Source: Hippea maritima DSM 10411 (GTDB lineage: Bacteria > Campylobacterota_A > Desulfurellia > Desulfurellales > Hippeaceae). From it: DNA of 64,000 nucleotides. Of this stretch, positions 54,143 to 62,290 are shown one piece after another. The notes below the pieces were generated by a model. The model saw nothing but the letters and a program-made list of their open reading frames with translations, was not told the DNA's origin and did no database searches. Both the position numbers and the translations under genes were made by a program. Location of the stretch: positions 696,501 through 760,500 of the forward strand of contig NC_015318.1 of assembly GCF_000194135.1 (NCBI RefSeq), read 5' to 3'. Every line of letters begins with the position of its first letter. Within the stretch, counting starts at the first letter, position 1.

Positions 54143-55891
54143 ATGTTACAACAAAAAGCAGTTATCAAGAACATGGATCACTTAGGACTAATAGCTGGTA
54201 TGATAGACGAACTAAAGATAGCAGAAACCATAGATGATGAAATACCATCATCAAGCAAATCAAAGAACCTAAGCTATGGCGAAGCAACAAAGGCAATGAT
54301 CCTTAACGGTCTTGGTTATGTCAACAAGCAACTCTACCTAACTCCTCTCTTCTTCAAAGACAAACCACTAAAGAGATTATTCGGAAGGGATGTTGACTTC
54401 CCTTGGTTCAACGATGATGCACTTGGTAGAACATTAGATAAGCTCTTTGAATACGGCGTAAGTGAACTGTATGAAAAGATAGCAAGCAGGGCACTCAAAA
54501 TACTGAACCTTACACCCTCTACCATACACTTAGACAGCGCAAGCTTTCATCTTGACGGTAAGTATCCAAACCAAAAGACGAAAGAAGAAAAAGAAAAAGA
54601 AAAAGGAAAAGTAAAAGAAAGAAATGGAAAAGAAGAAAAGGGAAATAACAGTGAAGGAAAATGGGGAAAAGGAGGAAAAGAAGAAGAGTATGAGCCAACC
54701 CCAGTCTTTATCACCCAGGGATACAGCAGAGACCACCATCCAGAGCTCAATCAGGTGGTTTTAAATCTTATAGTAGAACACAAAGCAGGCATTCCCATAT
54801 GGATGAAGCCTGCAGATGGTAATAAAATAGATACACAGGCATTTGCCAATATAGTAAAGGAGCATATTAACTCTTTAAAGAATGCTAATAATACAAAGAC
54901 AAAGGTGATAGCCGATGCAGCCCTCTTTAGTTCTAAAACAATGGAAGAGTTTAAGAAAAACAACATGCTTTTCATCTCAAGGGTTCCATCGAAACTAAAA
55001 CAGGCAAAAGAGATACTCAAAAACCACAATGAAGAGGAATTTATTCAGCTTGATGAGAACTATCAGGCTATCCAGTACACAGTAGATTATGAAGGAATGA
55101 AACAACAGTGGGTTTTATACAAAAGCAGTTATGCTAAATCAAGAGGGGACAAAACGATAAAGAAAGAGTATCAAGAAAAAGAAAAACAGGAAACAAAACT
55201 CATTGAGAAATTACAAAAGAGAGCATTTTTCTGTGAAGCTGATGCAAGAAAAGCATTTGAAGAAAAAACAAAGAAGTTAGAATGCATAATGATATCAGAG
55301 GCTAAACTCATATCAAAGCCCAAATACAAAACAAGAGGACGACCAAAACCAAATGCTAAACCAGACCACTATGAATACTACTGGATTATAGAGACCAAGC
55401 CAAATGAAGAATACCTAAAACAAAAACAGAACCAAAAGAGTGGCCTTTTTATCCTTGCAACCAATGATATGACACTGTCTGCCAAGGAACTGCTTGATGA
55501 GTATAAATCTCAACAGAGAATAGAAAGGGGCTTTAGGTTCTTAAAATCACCAGAGTTTTTAAGCGATGCCATGTTTCTAAAGAACCCAAAACGCATTGAA
55601 GCAATGCTTATGATAATGACACTCTCTTTGCTTGTCTATTCTGCCTTGGAATACAGAATAAGAAGTGAGCTTAAAAATCAAAACAAATCCTTTCCCAATC
55701 AACTTGGCAAACCCATTCAGAATCCCACTGCAAGATGGGTGTTTGAGAACTTCTTTGCTATACATCTACTCTTACTTAATGGGCAAGAGCAGATTGTTGG
55801 GTTGGAAAACAAGCATAGGCTGATATTGGAACTATTGGGTAGTAATTATATGGGGTTTTATGGTATAAATGGAGAAAGAGGTGCGGAATGA
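54143..55891 (+). CDS. IS1634-family DDE transposase
   Basis: A 582-residue transposase of the IS4-like superfamily. The DDE triad fits D131 (IHLDSASFHLDGKYPN), D258 (VIADAALFSS) and the Glu of QQRIERGFRFLKSP, which also makes the Y-x-R-x-E-x-K signature. A Lys/Glu/Gly-rich insertion at about 144-182 separates the first Asp from EPTPVFITQGYSRDHHPE. It is encoded by an almost pure purine stretch. The reading frame is intact and the stop codon lies inside the right terminal repeat. Confidence 0.93.
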   Translation: MLQQKAVIKNMDHLGLIAGMIDELKIAETIDDEIPSSSKSKNLSYGEATKAMILNGLGYVNKQLYLTPLFFKDKPLKRLFGRDVDFPWFNDDALGRTLDKLFEYGVSELYEKIASRALKILNLTPSTIHLDSASFHLDGKYPNQKTKEEKEKEKGKVKERNGKEEKGNNSEGKWGKGGKEEEYEPTPVFITQGYSRDHHPELNQVVLNLIVEHKAGIPIWMKPADGNKIDTQAFANIVKEHINSLKNANNTKTKVIADAALFSSKTMEEFKKNNMLFISRVPSKLKQAKEILKNHNEEEFIQLDENYQAIQYTVDYEGMKQQWVLYKSSYAKSRGDKTIKKEYQEKEKQETKLIEKLQKRAFFCEADARKAFEEKTKKLECIMISEAKLISKPKYKTRGRPKPNAKPDHYEYYWIIETKPNEEYLKQKQNQKSGLFILATNDMTLSAKELLDEYKSQQRIERGFRFLKSPEFLSDAMFLKNPKRIEAMLMIMTLSLLVYSALEYRIRSELKNQNKSFPNQLGKPIQNPTARWVFENFFAIHLLLLNGQEQIVGLENKHRLILELLGSNYMGFYGINGERGAE

Positions 55892-55899
55892 GGGATAAA
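55881..55899 (-). repeat. Right terminal inverted repeat of the IS
   Basis: Reads GTGCGGAA then TGAGGGATAAA on the plus strand. It contains the transposase stop codon. Confidence 0.7.
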
Positions 55900-55944
55900 G
55901 GTAAGTATGGTGGGACCTATATGGTTACACATAAGTGCTTTTAG

Positions 55945-55973
55945 TTGACTTTTTTATGCCCTTGTGTTATCTA
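55945..55973 (+). promoter_or_regulatory. Sigma-70-type promoter for the ODP-chemoreceptor operon
   Basis: TTGACT (55945-55950), 17 bases, then TATCTA (55968-55973), 42 bases before the ODP start codon, just outside the IS right end. Confidence 0.55.
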
Positions 55974-56015
55974 ATTTTGTAAAGAAAGATTTAGTTTTGC
56001 AAAGGAGGTGTTGAT

Positions 56016-56801
56016 ATGGGTGAATATAACAATAAACCAAATAGCGAGATAGATATGGAAAACGGTGAAATACTTTATGATGATGGCAAACATAAGTTTA
56101 TTTGGCTTGGATGGGGTAGGCTAGAAACTGGATTAATTCAAACCAATCAATACCTTATAATTGATGGCAATAAGGGTGTGCTTTTAGATCCAGGTGGCAT
56201 ACATATTTTCCCCAAGGTTGTTGCCAATGTTACCAAATACATAGATTTAGATGATATAGATGTTATATTTTTCTCTCATCAAGACCCTGATGTCAGTTCA
56301 GGCATACCGATGTGGCTTTCTGTTACGAATGCAAATGTCTATATCTCTGATTTGTGGGTTAGATTTCTTCCTCATTTTGGTATAACGGATTTTAGCAGGA
56401 TAAAAGGAATCCCAGACGGTGGTCAGAGGTTAGGGGATCTTGAAGTGATTCCGGCACACTTTATGCACTCACCTGGCAATCACATAGTATTTGACTCAAA
56501 ATCAAAAATACTATTCAATGCCGATATAGGTGCCGCTGTATTTAATGAAGGTGGTGAATATCTATTTGTAGATAAAGATAACTTTAATGCCCATACTGCA
56601 TTAATGGAAGGGTTCCATAAACGTTACATAGCTTCATCAAATGCGTGTCGTTATTATGTAAATAAAGTGAGATCTCTATCACCTAAGATGATAGCCCCAC
56701 AGCATGGTGGCGTATTTAGGGATGAGGCAGTGGAAATGTTTTTAAATTGGTTAGGAAACCTTAAATGCGGTACAGATATAATAGATGAATTGAGTAGGTG
56801 A
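56016..56801 (+). CDS. ODP-type diiron oxygen-binding protein (metallo-beta-lactamase fold)
   Basis: A 261-residue stand-alone protein with the flavodiiron-type beta-lactamase fold but no flavodoxin domain. Predicted diiron ligands are H88, D90 and D92 (FSHQDPDV), H151 (HFMHSPGN), D170 (NADIGAAV) and H230 (APQHGGVF). The H-x-D-x-D pattern is that of flavodiiron and ODP proteins rather than of hydrolases. In Treponema an ODP protein partners a soluble chemoreceptor as an oxygen/iron sensor. Here the next gene is exactly such a receptor, starting five bases after the ODP stop codon. AAAGGAGG precedes the ATG. Confidence 0.82.
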   Translation: MGEYNNKPNSEIDMENGEILYDDGKHKFIWLGWGRLETGLIQTNQYLIIDGNKGVLLDPGGIHIFPKVVANVTKYIDLDDIDVIFFSHQDPDVSSGIPMWLSVTNANVYISDLWVRFLPHFGITDFSRIKGIPDGGQRLGDLEVIPAHFMHSPGNHIVFDSKSKILFNADIGAAVFNEGGEYLFVDKDNFNAHTALMEGFHKRYIASSNACRYYVNKVRSLSPKMIAPQHGGVFRDEAVEMFLNWLGNLKCGTDIIDELSR

Positions 56802-56806
56802 GAGAT

Positions 56807-57652
56807 ATGGCAGTAAAGAATAATATGAAATCAATGAATGCCATAAGAAAGCTTTCAAGGGGTGTTGTAAAGAGCTCCTTTGTATCAACTGCCACCGTAG
56901 AAAGTTTTAAAATTATATCTAACAGTGTAGAGTATTTAGAAGATCAGATGAAAACATTTTCTGCCTCTCTTGAGGAAATGGAAGGTAACCTTAAGGGTAT
57001 GGCGAATAATGTATCAAAGATAAACTCAGACTTTGAGGAGTTTAATCTAAATATAAACTCTATCTCGGACAAGATTACAGAAAGAAATGATGAAATAGAG
57101 GGAAGAAAGTCGGAGATAGACGATTTTGTAAATGGTATAAAGAGTCTAACCACCGTTACCGAGGATATAAATAAAGCTGCAGGCAGTATATCTGATATTG
57201 CAAAGCAAACTAACTTATTGGCATTAAATGCTGCAATCGAGGCAGCAAGAGTCGGCGAAAAAGGCAAGGGTTTTGCCGTTGTAGCTGATGAGATAAAGAA
57301 ACTTGCAAACAAGACAGATAGCATAACAAACAATATTCAGGAAATTTTATACGAGTTTAACTACAAACTAACAAGCACTGTAGAAAGGGTTGAATCGGTT
57401 AAAGAATTCTTAGATCAATTAAGAGGGGATTTTAATGAATTTGCAGAGACTTTTATCAAAATTAATGAGAGTTCAAATGAAATAGCAGAATCGCTAAATG
57501 AGAATAGCTTAGCTATAAATGAGCATGCAGAGGTTATAGATGATTTGACCAATAGGATAGTTAAAATATACGAGTTATTGAGTAGCATTATTAAAATAAT
57601 TAACACACTTCAAGATGTAAACTTAAAGATAGAACAACTTGTTAAGCTTTAG
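56807..57652 (+). CDS. Soluble methyl-accepting chemotaxis-type receptor
   Basis: A 281-residue cytoplasmic receptor with no membrane segment and no recognisable sensor domain. The whole protein is coiled coil. The signalling tip is canonical: ISDIAKQTNLLALNAAIEAA, then GEKGKGFAVVADEIKKLANKT (about residues 125-170). About 110 residues on each side form the receptor legs. It probably takes its input from the ODP protein encoded directly upstream. The ATG at 56807 follows GGTGAGAG; a GTG nine bases earlier overlaps the ODP stop. No CheW/CheA genes are in the window. Confidence 0.88.
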   Translation: MAVKNNMKSMNAIRKLSRGVVKSSFVSTATVESFKIISNSVEYLEDQMKTFSASLEEMEGNLKGMANNVSKINSDFEEFNLNINSISDKITERNDEIEGRKSEIDDFVNGIKSLTTVTEDINKAAGSISDIAKQTNLLALNAAIEAARVGEKGKGFAVVADEIKKLANKTDSITNNIQEILYEFNYKLTSTVERVESVKEFLDQLRGDFNEFAETFIKINESSNEIAESLNENSLAINEHAEVIDDLTNRIVKIYELLSSIIKIINTLQDVNLKIEQLVKL

Positions 57653-57663
57653 ATGGAGGGGAA

Positions 57664-58134
57664 ATGAAGGTAGCAATAGTCGCTGGTAGTAAAAGTGATG
57701 AAGAGATAATGAATGCAGCCAGAGAGGTGCTTGATGAATTTGGTGTAACCCATAAAGAGTTTATTGCGTCTGCTCATCGTTCACCTAATCTCACAAAAGA
57801 GGTAGCTCAGATTATAGAAGATGAGTTTGATGTTGCGATAGTTATTGCCGGCCTTTCTGCTGCCTTGCCTGGTGTTATTGCAGCCTATACCAACAAACCC
57901 GTTTTGGGCGTTCCTGTAGCAAGTGATCTTATGGGGCTTGATGCGTTGTTTTCTATAGCACAGATGCCGCGGGGAATTCCAGTTGCTACCTTTGGTATAG
58001 GCAAAAAGGGTGCAAAAAATGCCGCCTTATTTGCCATAAGGATTTTATCACTAAAAAACCCTACTTTGCTTGAAAGATTAAAAGATAAGGCTCGCAGCGA
58101 GGAGGAAGAGCTAAGAAAACTCAATGATATGTGA
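57664..58134 (+). CDS. purE: N5-carboxyaminoimidazole ribonucleotide mutase
   Basis: A 156-residue purine biosynthesis enzyme that converts N5-CAIR to CAIR. VAIVAGSKSDEEIM and the SAHRSP loop at about residues 37-43 form the active site. VIAGLSAALPGVIAA replaces the usual GAGGAAHLPG, and QMPRGIPVATFGIG is conserved. PurK is not adjacent. GGAGG precedes the ATG, 12 bases after the receptor stop. The end overlaps the ABC ATPase gene by 11 bases. Confidence 0.93.
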   Translation: MKVAIVAGSKSDEEIMNAAREVLDEFGVTHKEFIASAHRSPNLTKEVAQIIEDEFDVAIVIAGLSAALPGVIAAYTNKPVLGVPVASDLMGLDALFSIAQMPRGIPVATFGIGKKGAKNAALFAIRILSLKNPTLLERLKDKARSEEEELRKLNDM

Positions 58135-58963
58135 TGTAGAGATAAATTCCGCTTTCTACGGTAATCATCAAGTTTTAGAGGATATACGTTTTAACCTAAA
58201 TAAGGGCGATATATTGGCTATTGTTGGAGAATCGGGAACGGGTAAAACTACACTTGCAAGGATAATAAGCGGGCTATATCGATTTTATGGTCTTAAGTTT
58301 GATGGCAAGGTTGATATAGATGGCAAAATTGATGTAGTGCCGCAAAATATAACCGATTCTTTAGACCCTCTTTTTAGTATAGAATCTCAACTAAGAGAGA
58401 TAAAAGACGACCTTGACAGCATAAAGAAGATTTTAGCTAAGGTGGGTTTTGTTGACGTTGAGAGAATTCTAAAATCATACCCACATAACCTAAGTGGAGG
58501 TATGAAACAGAGGGTTTTGATAGCTATGGCTTTACTTAATGCCGATATAGTTATGGCGGATGAATTTACATCAGCTTTAGATACTATAACAAAACTAAAA
58601 ATAGTAGAATTGTTAAAAAAGTTGAATGAAAATGAGAATATAACCATCATTTTCATTACGCACGATATGGAGCTGTTGGAGTTTGATGGCGATATAATAG
58701 TCATGTTTGGTGGCAGAATAGTTGAGAAAGGAAAAATTCTTGATGTAAAATCTAATCCACTGCATCCCTATACAAGATTTTTGATAAATGCAACGCCCAG
58801 ACTAAATATGCACTATTCAAAAGACAGATTTAATCAGATAGAGATAGATAAGGATGCAGCGTGTCCATTTATAAAGACTTGCAGTAAAGCAAAAGAGATT
58901 TGCAGAAATAAAAAGCCACCACTTAAAGAAGTTAAAGGTAGGTTTGTAAGATGTCATTTTTAA
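58124..58963 (+). CDS. Orphan peptide/nickel-type ABC transporter ATPase
   Basis: A 279-residue ATPase of the OppD/DppD/NikD class. Walker A is GESGTGKTT (about 35-43), the signature is LSGGMKQR, Walker B is IVMADEFTSALD and the switch His is in FITHDMELLE. The C-terminus has the oligopeptide/dipeptide extension HPYTRFLINATP and a Cys motif C-x5-C-x5-C (ACPFIKTCSKAKEICRNKKP) that in relatives holds an Fe-S cluster. No permease or binding protein is nearby. It sits in an operon with purE and tgt. Confidence 0.88.
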   Translation: MICDVEINSAFYGNHQVLEDIRFNLNKGDILAIVGESGTGKTTLARIISGLYRFYGLKFDGKVDIDGKIDVVPQNITDSLDPLFSIESQLREIKDDLDSIKKILAKVGFVDVERILKSYPHNLSGGMKQRVLIAMALLNADIVMADEFTSALDTITKLKIVELLKKLNENENITIIFITHDMELLEFDGDIIVMFGGRIVEKGKILDVKSNPLHPYTRFLINATPRLNMHYSKDRFNQIEIDKDAACPFIKTCSKAKEICRNKKPPLKEVKGRFVRCHF

Positions 58964-59781
58964 ATGACAAAAAGCTATTTTTCTTTGTTTTGGTATTAGG
59001 ATTTGTGATGTTGGCTGGATTTAAACTTGTAAATGACAGTGAAGTTATAGGACTTAAACACCCAGAAAGTGTGTGTTTTTATAAAAATTACCTATACGTG
59101 TCCAATATAGGCTCATCTCCTACAAGCCCTAACAAAGATGGCTTTATTACAAAGTTAGACAGATATGGAAATATTTTAGAGTATGAATTCATAGACGATC
59201 TTAAGGCTCCAAAGGGGATTTTTGCTTATAACGATAAACTTTATATTGCAGATTTAACAAGATTGTGCATTTATGATTTCAAAGCAAAGGGTTTGGTATG
59301 TTATCCTGTAGAGGGTGCTAAATTTCTAAACGATGTATATGTGGTTGACGGTGAGGCTTATATAACAGATACAGTTAAAAATTGCATATTCAGGATTGAC
59401 AGAAATGGTAAAAGCAGCGTGTTTTTTAGCTGGGATTATGATTTTGAGCCAAACGGTATAGTATTTTTGAAAGAAAATAAAGCATTTATTGTTGTATCCT
59501 TTGTTAAGCCTTTGCTTGATGAGATATCCTTTGATGGAAGATTTATAAAAAGCTTTAAGTTAAGAGGATTAACAGGATTTGATGGTATTTCTATAGACAA
59601 TGGAGGTGTTTTTATTTCAGACTATAAAACCGGAAAAGTTATAAAGACAGACATCTCGTTTAAGCATTACCAGATAGTTAAAGATTTTCATACTCCAGCA
59701 GCCGATATTATTACTGTTGGAAATAGAATCTTTGCCCCCTTACTTGAAGATAATAAATTGTATATAGGTCGTATAAAATGA
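58951..59781 (+). CDS. Membrane-anchored beta-propeller (NHL/SMP-30-like) protein
   Basis: A 276-residue protein with an N-terminal hydrophobic anchor or uncleaved signal (about 8-26) followed by six-fold repeating strands of the NHL/SMP-30 type (YLYVSNIG, KLYIADL, EAYITDT, KAFIVVS, GVFISDY, RIFAPLL). Each blade carries the xxYIxD-like strand. No catalytic signature was recognised, so a binding or scaffold role is possible. It overlaps the ABC ATPase gene by 13 bases and tgt by four. Confidence 0.75.
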   Translation: MSFLNDKKLFFFVLVLGFVMLAGFKLVNDSEVIGLKHPESVCFYKNYLYVSNIGSSPTSPNKDGFITKLDRYGNILEYEFIDDLKAPKGIFAYNDKLYIADLTRLCIYDFKAKGLVCYPVEGAKFLNDVYVVDGEAYITDTVKNCIFRIDRNGKSSVFFSWDYDFEPNGIVFLKENKAFIVVSFVKPLLDEISFDGRFIKSFKLRGLTGFDGISIDNGGVFISDYKTGKVIKTDISFKHYQIVKDFHTPAADIITVGNRIFAPLLEDNKLYIGRIK

Positions 59782-60899
59782 GTTTTTCTTTTGAATTAAT
59801 AGCAGAAGATAAGCAGGCTAGAGCTGGTACAATTGATTTGGGTCATACCAAGGTAGAAACGCCTATATTTATGCCTGTTGGGACTAATGCATCGGTTAAG
59901 GCCATCTTGCCTTGTATGTTGAAGGCAGTTGGTGCTCAAATTGTGCTTTCAAACACCTATCATCTTTATTTAAGACCAGGTATCGAAACAATAGAGAAAC
60001 TTAGTGGCCTGCATAGATTTATGGGATGGAAGAGGGGGATTTTGACCGATAGCGGTGGTTTTCAGGTTTTTAGCTTAAGTGATCTCAGAAATATAAACCC
60101 AGAGGGTGTTTATTTTAAATCCCACATAGATGGCTCAAACCATTTTTTTAGCCCTGAATATGTGGTTGAATTACAATATAGATGGGGCAGCGATATAGCG
60201 ATGGTGTTAGATGAGTGCCCACCTTATACGATGGATAAGTCTTATGTGAAAAAATCTTTAGACATTACGATAAATTGGGCGAAGCGTTCTATAAGGGCAA
60301 GAAGAGAACATACGGTCAATGCACTATTTGGTATTGTCCAGGGCGGTGTGTTTGATGATTTAAGGAAAGAAGCGGCCATTGCTATGAAAGATTTGGAATT
60401 TGATGGTTTTGCCATAGGCGGGCTGAGTGTGGGTGAACCAACTGAGGATATGTATAGGGTTGTGCCTATTGTTAATGAGTTTTTGCCCAAGAATAAGCCC
60501 AGGTATGCTATGGGTATAGGAAGGCCTGAGAATATAATAGAGCTTATAGGCATGGGTGTCGATATGTTTGACTGCGTTATGCCAACAAGAAATGCAAGAA
60601 ACGGCACGCTATTTACCAGATTTGGTGTTGTTAACATAAAAAGACAGCAGTATAGGGATGATGATAGACCTATTGAGGAGGGTTGTGGGTGTTATACATG
60701 CAGGAATTTCTCCCGGGGCTATTTAAGGCATCTGCATAAGGCCAAAGAGCTTTCGTTTTATACACTTGCAAGTATTCACAATCTTTATTATTACATTAAC
60801 CTTGTAAAATCTGCACGTAAAGCTATACTAAACGGAAGGTTTAGAAGCTTTAAGGATGAGTTTTACGCTTTGATGAAAGAGGGAGAGGCCGATGAATGA
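59778..60899 (+). CDS. tgt: Queuine tRNA-ribosyltransferase
   Basis: A 373-residue enzyme that inserts preQ1 at position 34 of GUN-anticodon tRNAs. The motifs TPIFMPVGTNASVKA, LTDSGGFQVFSLS (substrate/catalytic Asp region) and the second catalytic Asp in GVDMFDCVMPTRNARNG are present. The zinc site is CGCYTCRNFSRGYLRHL. The length is normal. ATG overlaps the propeller gene (ATGA). The end overlaps the next gene by eight bases. Confidence 0.96.
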   Translation: MSFSFELIAEDKQARAGTIDLGHTKVETPIFMPVGTNASVKAILPCMLKAVGAQIVLSNTYHLYLRPGIETIEKLSGLHRFMGWKRGILTDSGGFQVFSLSDLRNINPEGVYFKSHIDGSNHFFSPEYVVELQYRWGSDIAMVLDECPPYTMDKSYVKKSLDITINWAKRSIRARREHTVNALFGIVQGGVFDDLRKEAAIAMKDLEFDGFAIGGLSVGEPTEDMYRVVPIVNEFLPKNKPRYAMGIGRPENIIELIGMGVDMFDCVMPTRNARNGTLFTRFGVVNIKRQQYRDDDRPIEEGCGCYTCRNFSRGYLRHLHKAKELSFYTLASIHNLYYYINLVKSARKAILNGRFRSFKDEFYALMKEGEADE

Positions 60900-61557
60900 G
60901 TTTATAGAGAAACTAAAAGAGACCTTTGGCGATAGGCTGATAAGTGTGGGCAGACATAACATAGGTGTGACATCTTTTTTAAATAAAAACGGCGTGTTTG
61001 TTGTTTTGGATAAAGTTTCTGCTGATGATTTGTTCAAGATAAAAAGCATTTACACCAAATACAAGAAACAGTTTTCGACCCCACTTGTAGTGGATAAAGA
61101 ATTTTTCAGAAGGTCTGCTGATGTGTTTTGCATGGAGATGCTTGAGCTTAAAGAGAATGGAGAGGTTGTATATGGAGAAAATCTCATAAGTAATATTGAG
61201 GTTGAAGATGAGGATTTAAGGAGACAGATAGAGTATGAACTAAGAAGCAAGCTGTTGATATTGAAGGGCGCTTTTATTGACTTGCCTCTGGATAGAAAGG
61301 TTGTGGACGACATAGCCTACCGTTCTATGTATAACTTTTTACTTATCTTAAGAAACCTTTTAAGATTAAGGGGTAAGCTTATTAATGATGCGACATTGAT
61401 CGAGGAATTTGAGAAGGAATTTAACATAAAACTTGATGCATTTAAAGCTTTAAGGGACACACCAAAGATACCGTTTGATAAATTGTTAAAGATATTCAAA
61501 AAATACATAGAAGAGGTTGATGGACTTGTCAAGATTGCCGATAAGGTACTGGATTAA
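60892..61557 (+). CDS. Degenerate nucleotidyltransferase-like protein with helical C-terminus
   Basis: A 221-residue protein. The first 110 residues follow the layout of minimal nucleotidyltransferase domains, with a downstream MEMLELKENGEVVYGENL segment typical of that fold. However, the catalytic GSxxxG...SDxD motif is replaced by ISVGRHNIGVTSFLNKNG, so it is probably inactive. The C-terminal half is all helical (HEPN-like in layout). It is co-transcribed with tgt and overlaps the TPM gene by 38 bases. The function is unknown; the assignment is tentative. Confidence 0.65.
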   Translation: MNEFIEKLKETFGDRLISVGRHNIGVTSFLNKNGVFVVLDKVSADDLFKIKSIYTKYKKQFSTPLVVDKEFFRRSADVFCMEMLELKENGEVVYGENLISNIEVEDEDLRRQIEYELRSKLLILKGAFIDLPLDRKVVDDIAYRSMYNFLLILRNLLRLRGKLINDATLIEEFEKEFNIKLDAFKALRDTPKIPFDKLLKIFKKYIEEVDGLVKIADKVLD

Positions 61558-62269
61558 CGTTGTTGCATTCATAATGCTTTTGGGTATACCATCGTTTGCT
61601 TACGATATACCAAAGCCTGTTGGGTATGTTAACGATTTTGCATCGGTTTTAACCGCTCAAACAAAGCATAAGCTTGAAGCTGTCTTAAGAGAGCTTGAGC
61701 AAAAAACTGGCGTTGAGTTTGCTATTGTTACGATAAGGAAATTGGACGATGGCGATATATTTGATTATTCGGTTGAGTTGTTTGAAAAATGGGGCATTGG
61801 TAAGAAGGGTAAGGACAACGGTCTTTTATTTTTGGTTGATATCGGAGATAGAAAACTCAGGATAAATACAGGATACGGGCTCGAAGGCATCCTCCCAGAT
61901 GGTCTTTTGGGTAGAATCAGGGATAGATACATAATCCCCTATTTTAAAAAGGGTGAATACAACAAGGGTATTCTTAATGGCACTATGGCTATTGTTGGTG
62001 TCATAGCCAAAGCTTACAATGTTAAAATTACCGGTTATGCAAAACCGAAAAAGGCAAAGGGCAGTTATATTAGTTTAGTTGACATAATCTTAATTTTGGC
62101 TTTATTATTCTTTGTGTCTCCCTATCTATTTCCTTTGTTTATTGGCGGTATTTTTGGGGGGTATAGAAGTGATTGGGATTCAGGTATGGGCTCAGGCTTT
62201 GGTGGTGGCTTAGGTGGTGGATTTGGTGGTGGTTCAACAGGTGGGGGAGGCGTCGGTGGTAGTTGGTAA
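61520..62269 (+). CDS. TPM-domain (YgcG-type) membrane protein with Gly-rich C-terminus
   Basis: A 249-residue protein with a signal peptide (cleaved after PSFA near residue 27) and an extracytoplasmic TPM_phosphatase domain (about 35-165). That domain has VGYVNDFASVLTAQTK, EFAIVTIRKLDDGDI, WGIGKKGKDNGLLFLV and GYGLEGILPDGL. A membrane helix (about 184-212) follows, and the last 35 residues are Gly-rich, ending VGGSW. The ATG at 61520 has AGAGG upstream. It is paired with a LemA gene 21 bases downstream, an arrangement common for TPM proteins. Confidence 0.88.
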   Translation: MDLSRLPIRYWINVVAFIMLLGIPSFAYDIPKPVGYVNDFASVLTAQTKHKLEAVLRELEQKTGVEFAIVTIRKLDDGDIFDYSVELFEKWGIGKKGKDNGLLFLVDIGDRKLRINTGYGLEGILPDGLLGRIRDRYIIPYFKKGEYNKGILNGTMAIVGVIAKAYNVKITGYAKPKKAKGSYISLVDIILILALLFFVSPYLFPLFIGGIFGGYRSDWDSGMGSGFGGGLGGGFGGGSTGGGGVGGSW

Positions 62270-62290
62270 AAAATGTGGAGGTGGTTATAA

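Larger units (their letters stand above)
54006..55899 (+). mobile_element. IS1634-family insertion sequence
   Basis: An element of about 1.9 kb bounded by imperfect 19-bp terminal inverted repeats (16 of 19 matching by eye) and containing one transposase gene. No target duplication was recognised, so the exact ends may be off by a few bases. It lies about 120 bases upstream of the Cache-GGDEF gene and about 115 bases upstream of the ODP gene. It looks intact. Confidence 0.8.

Noticed and set aside
54006-55899. Target-site duplication flanking the IS
   Set aside because: No matching direct repeat was found by eye next to the inverted repeats; the exact ends are uncertain.
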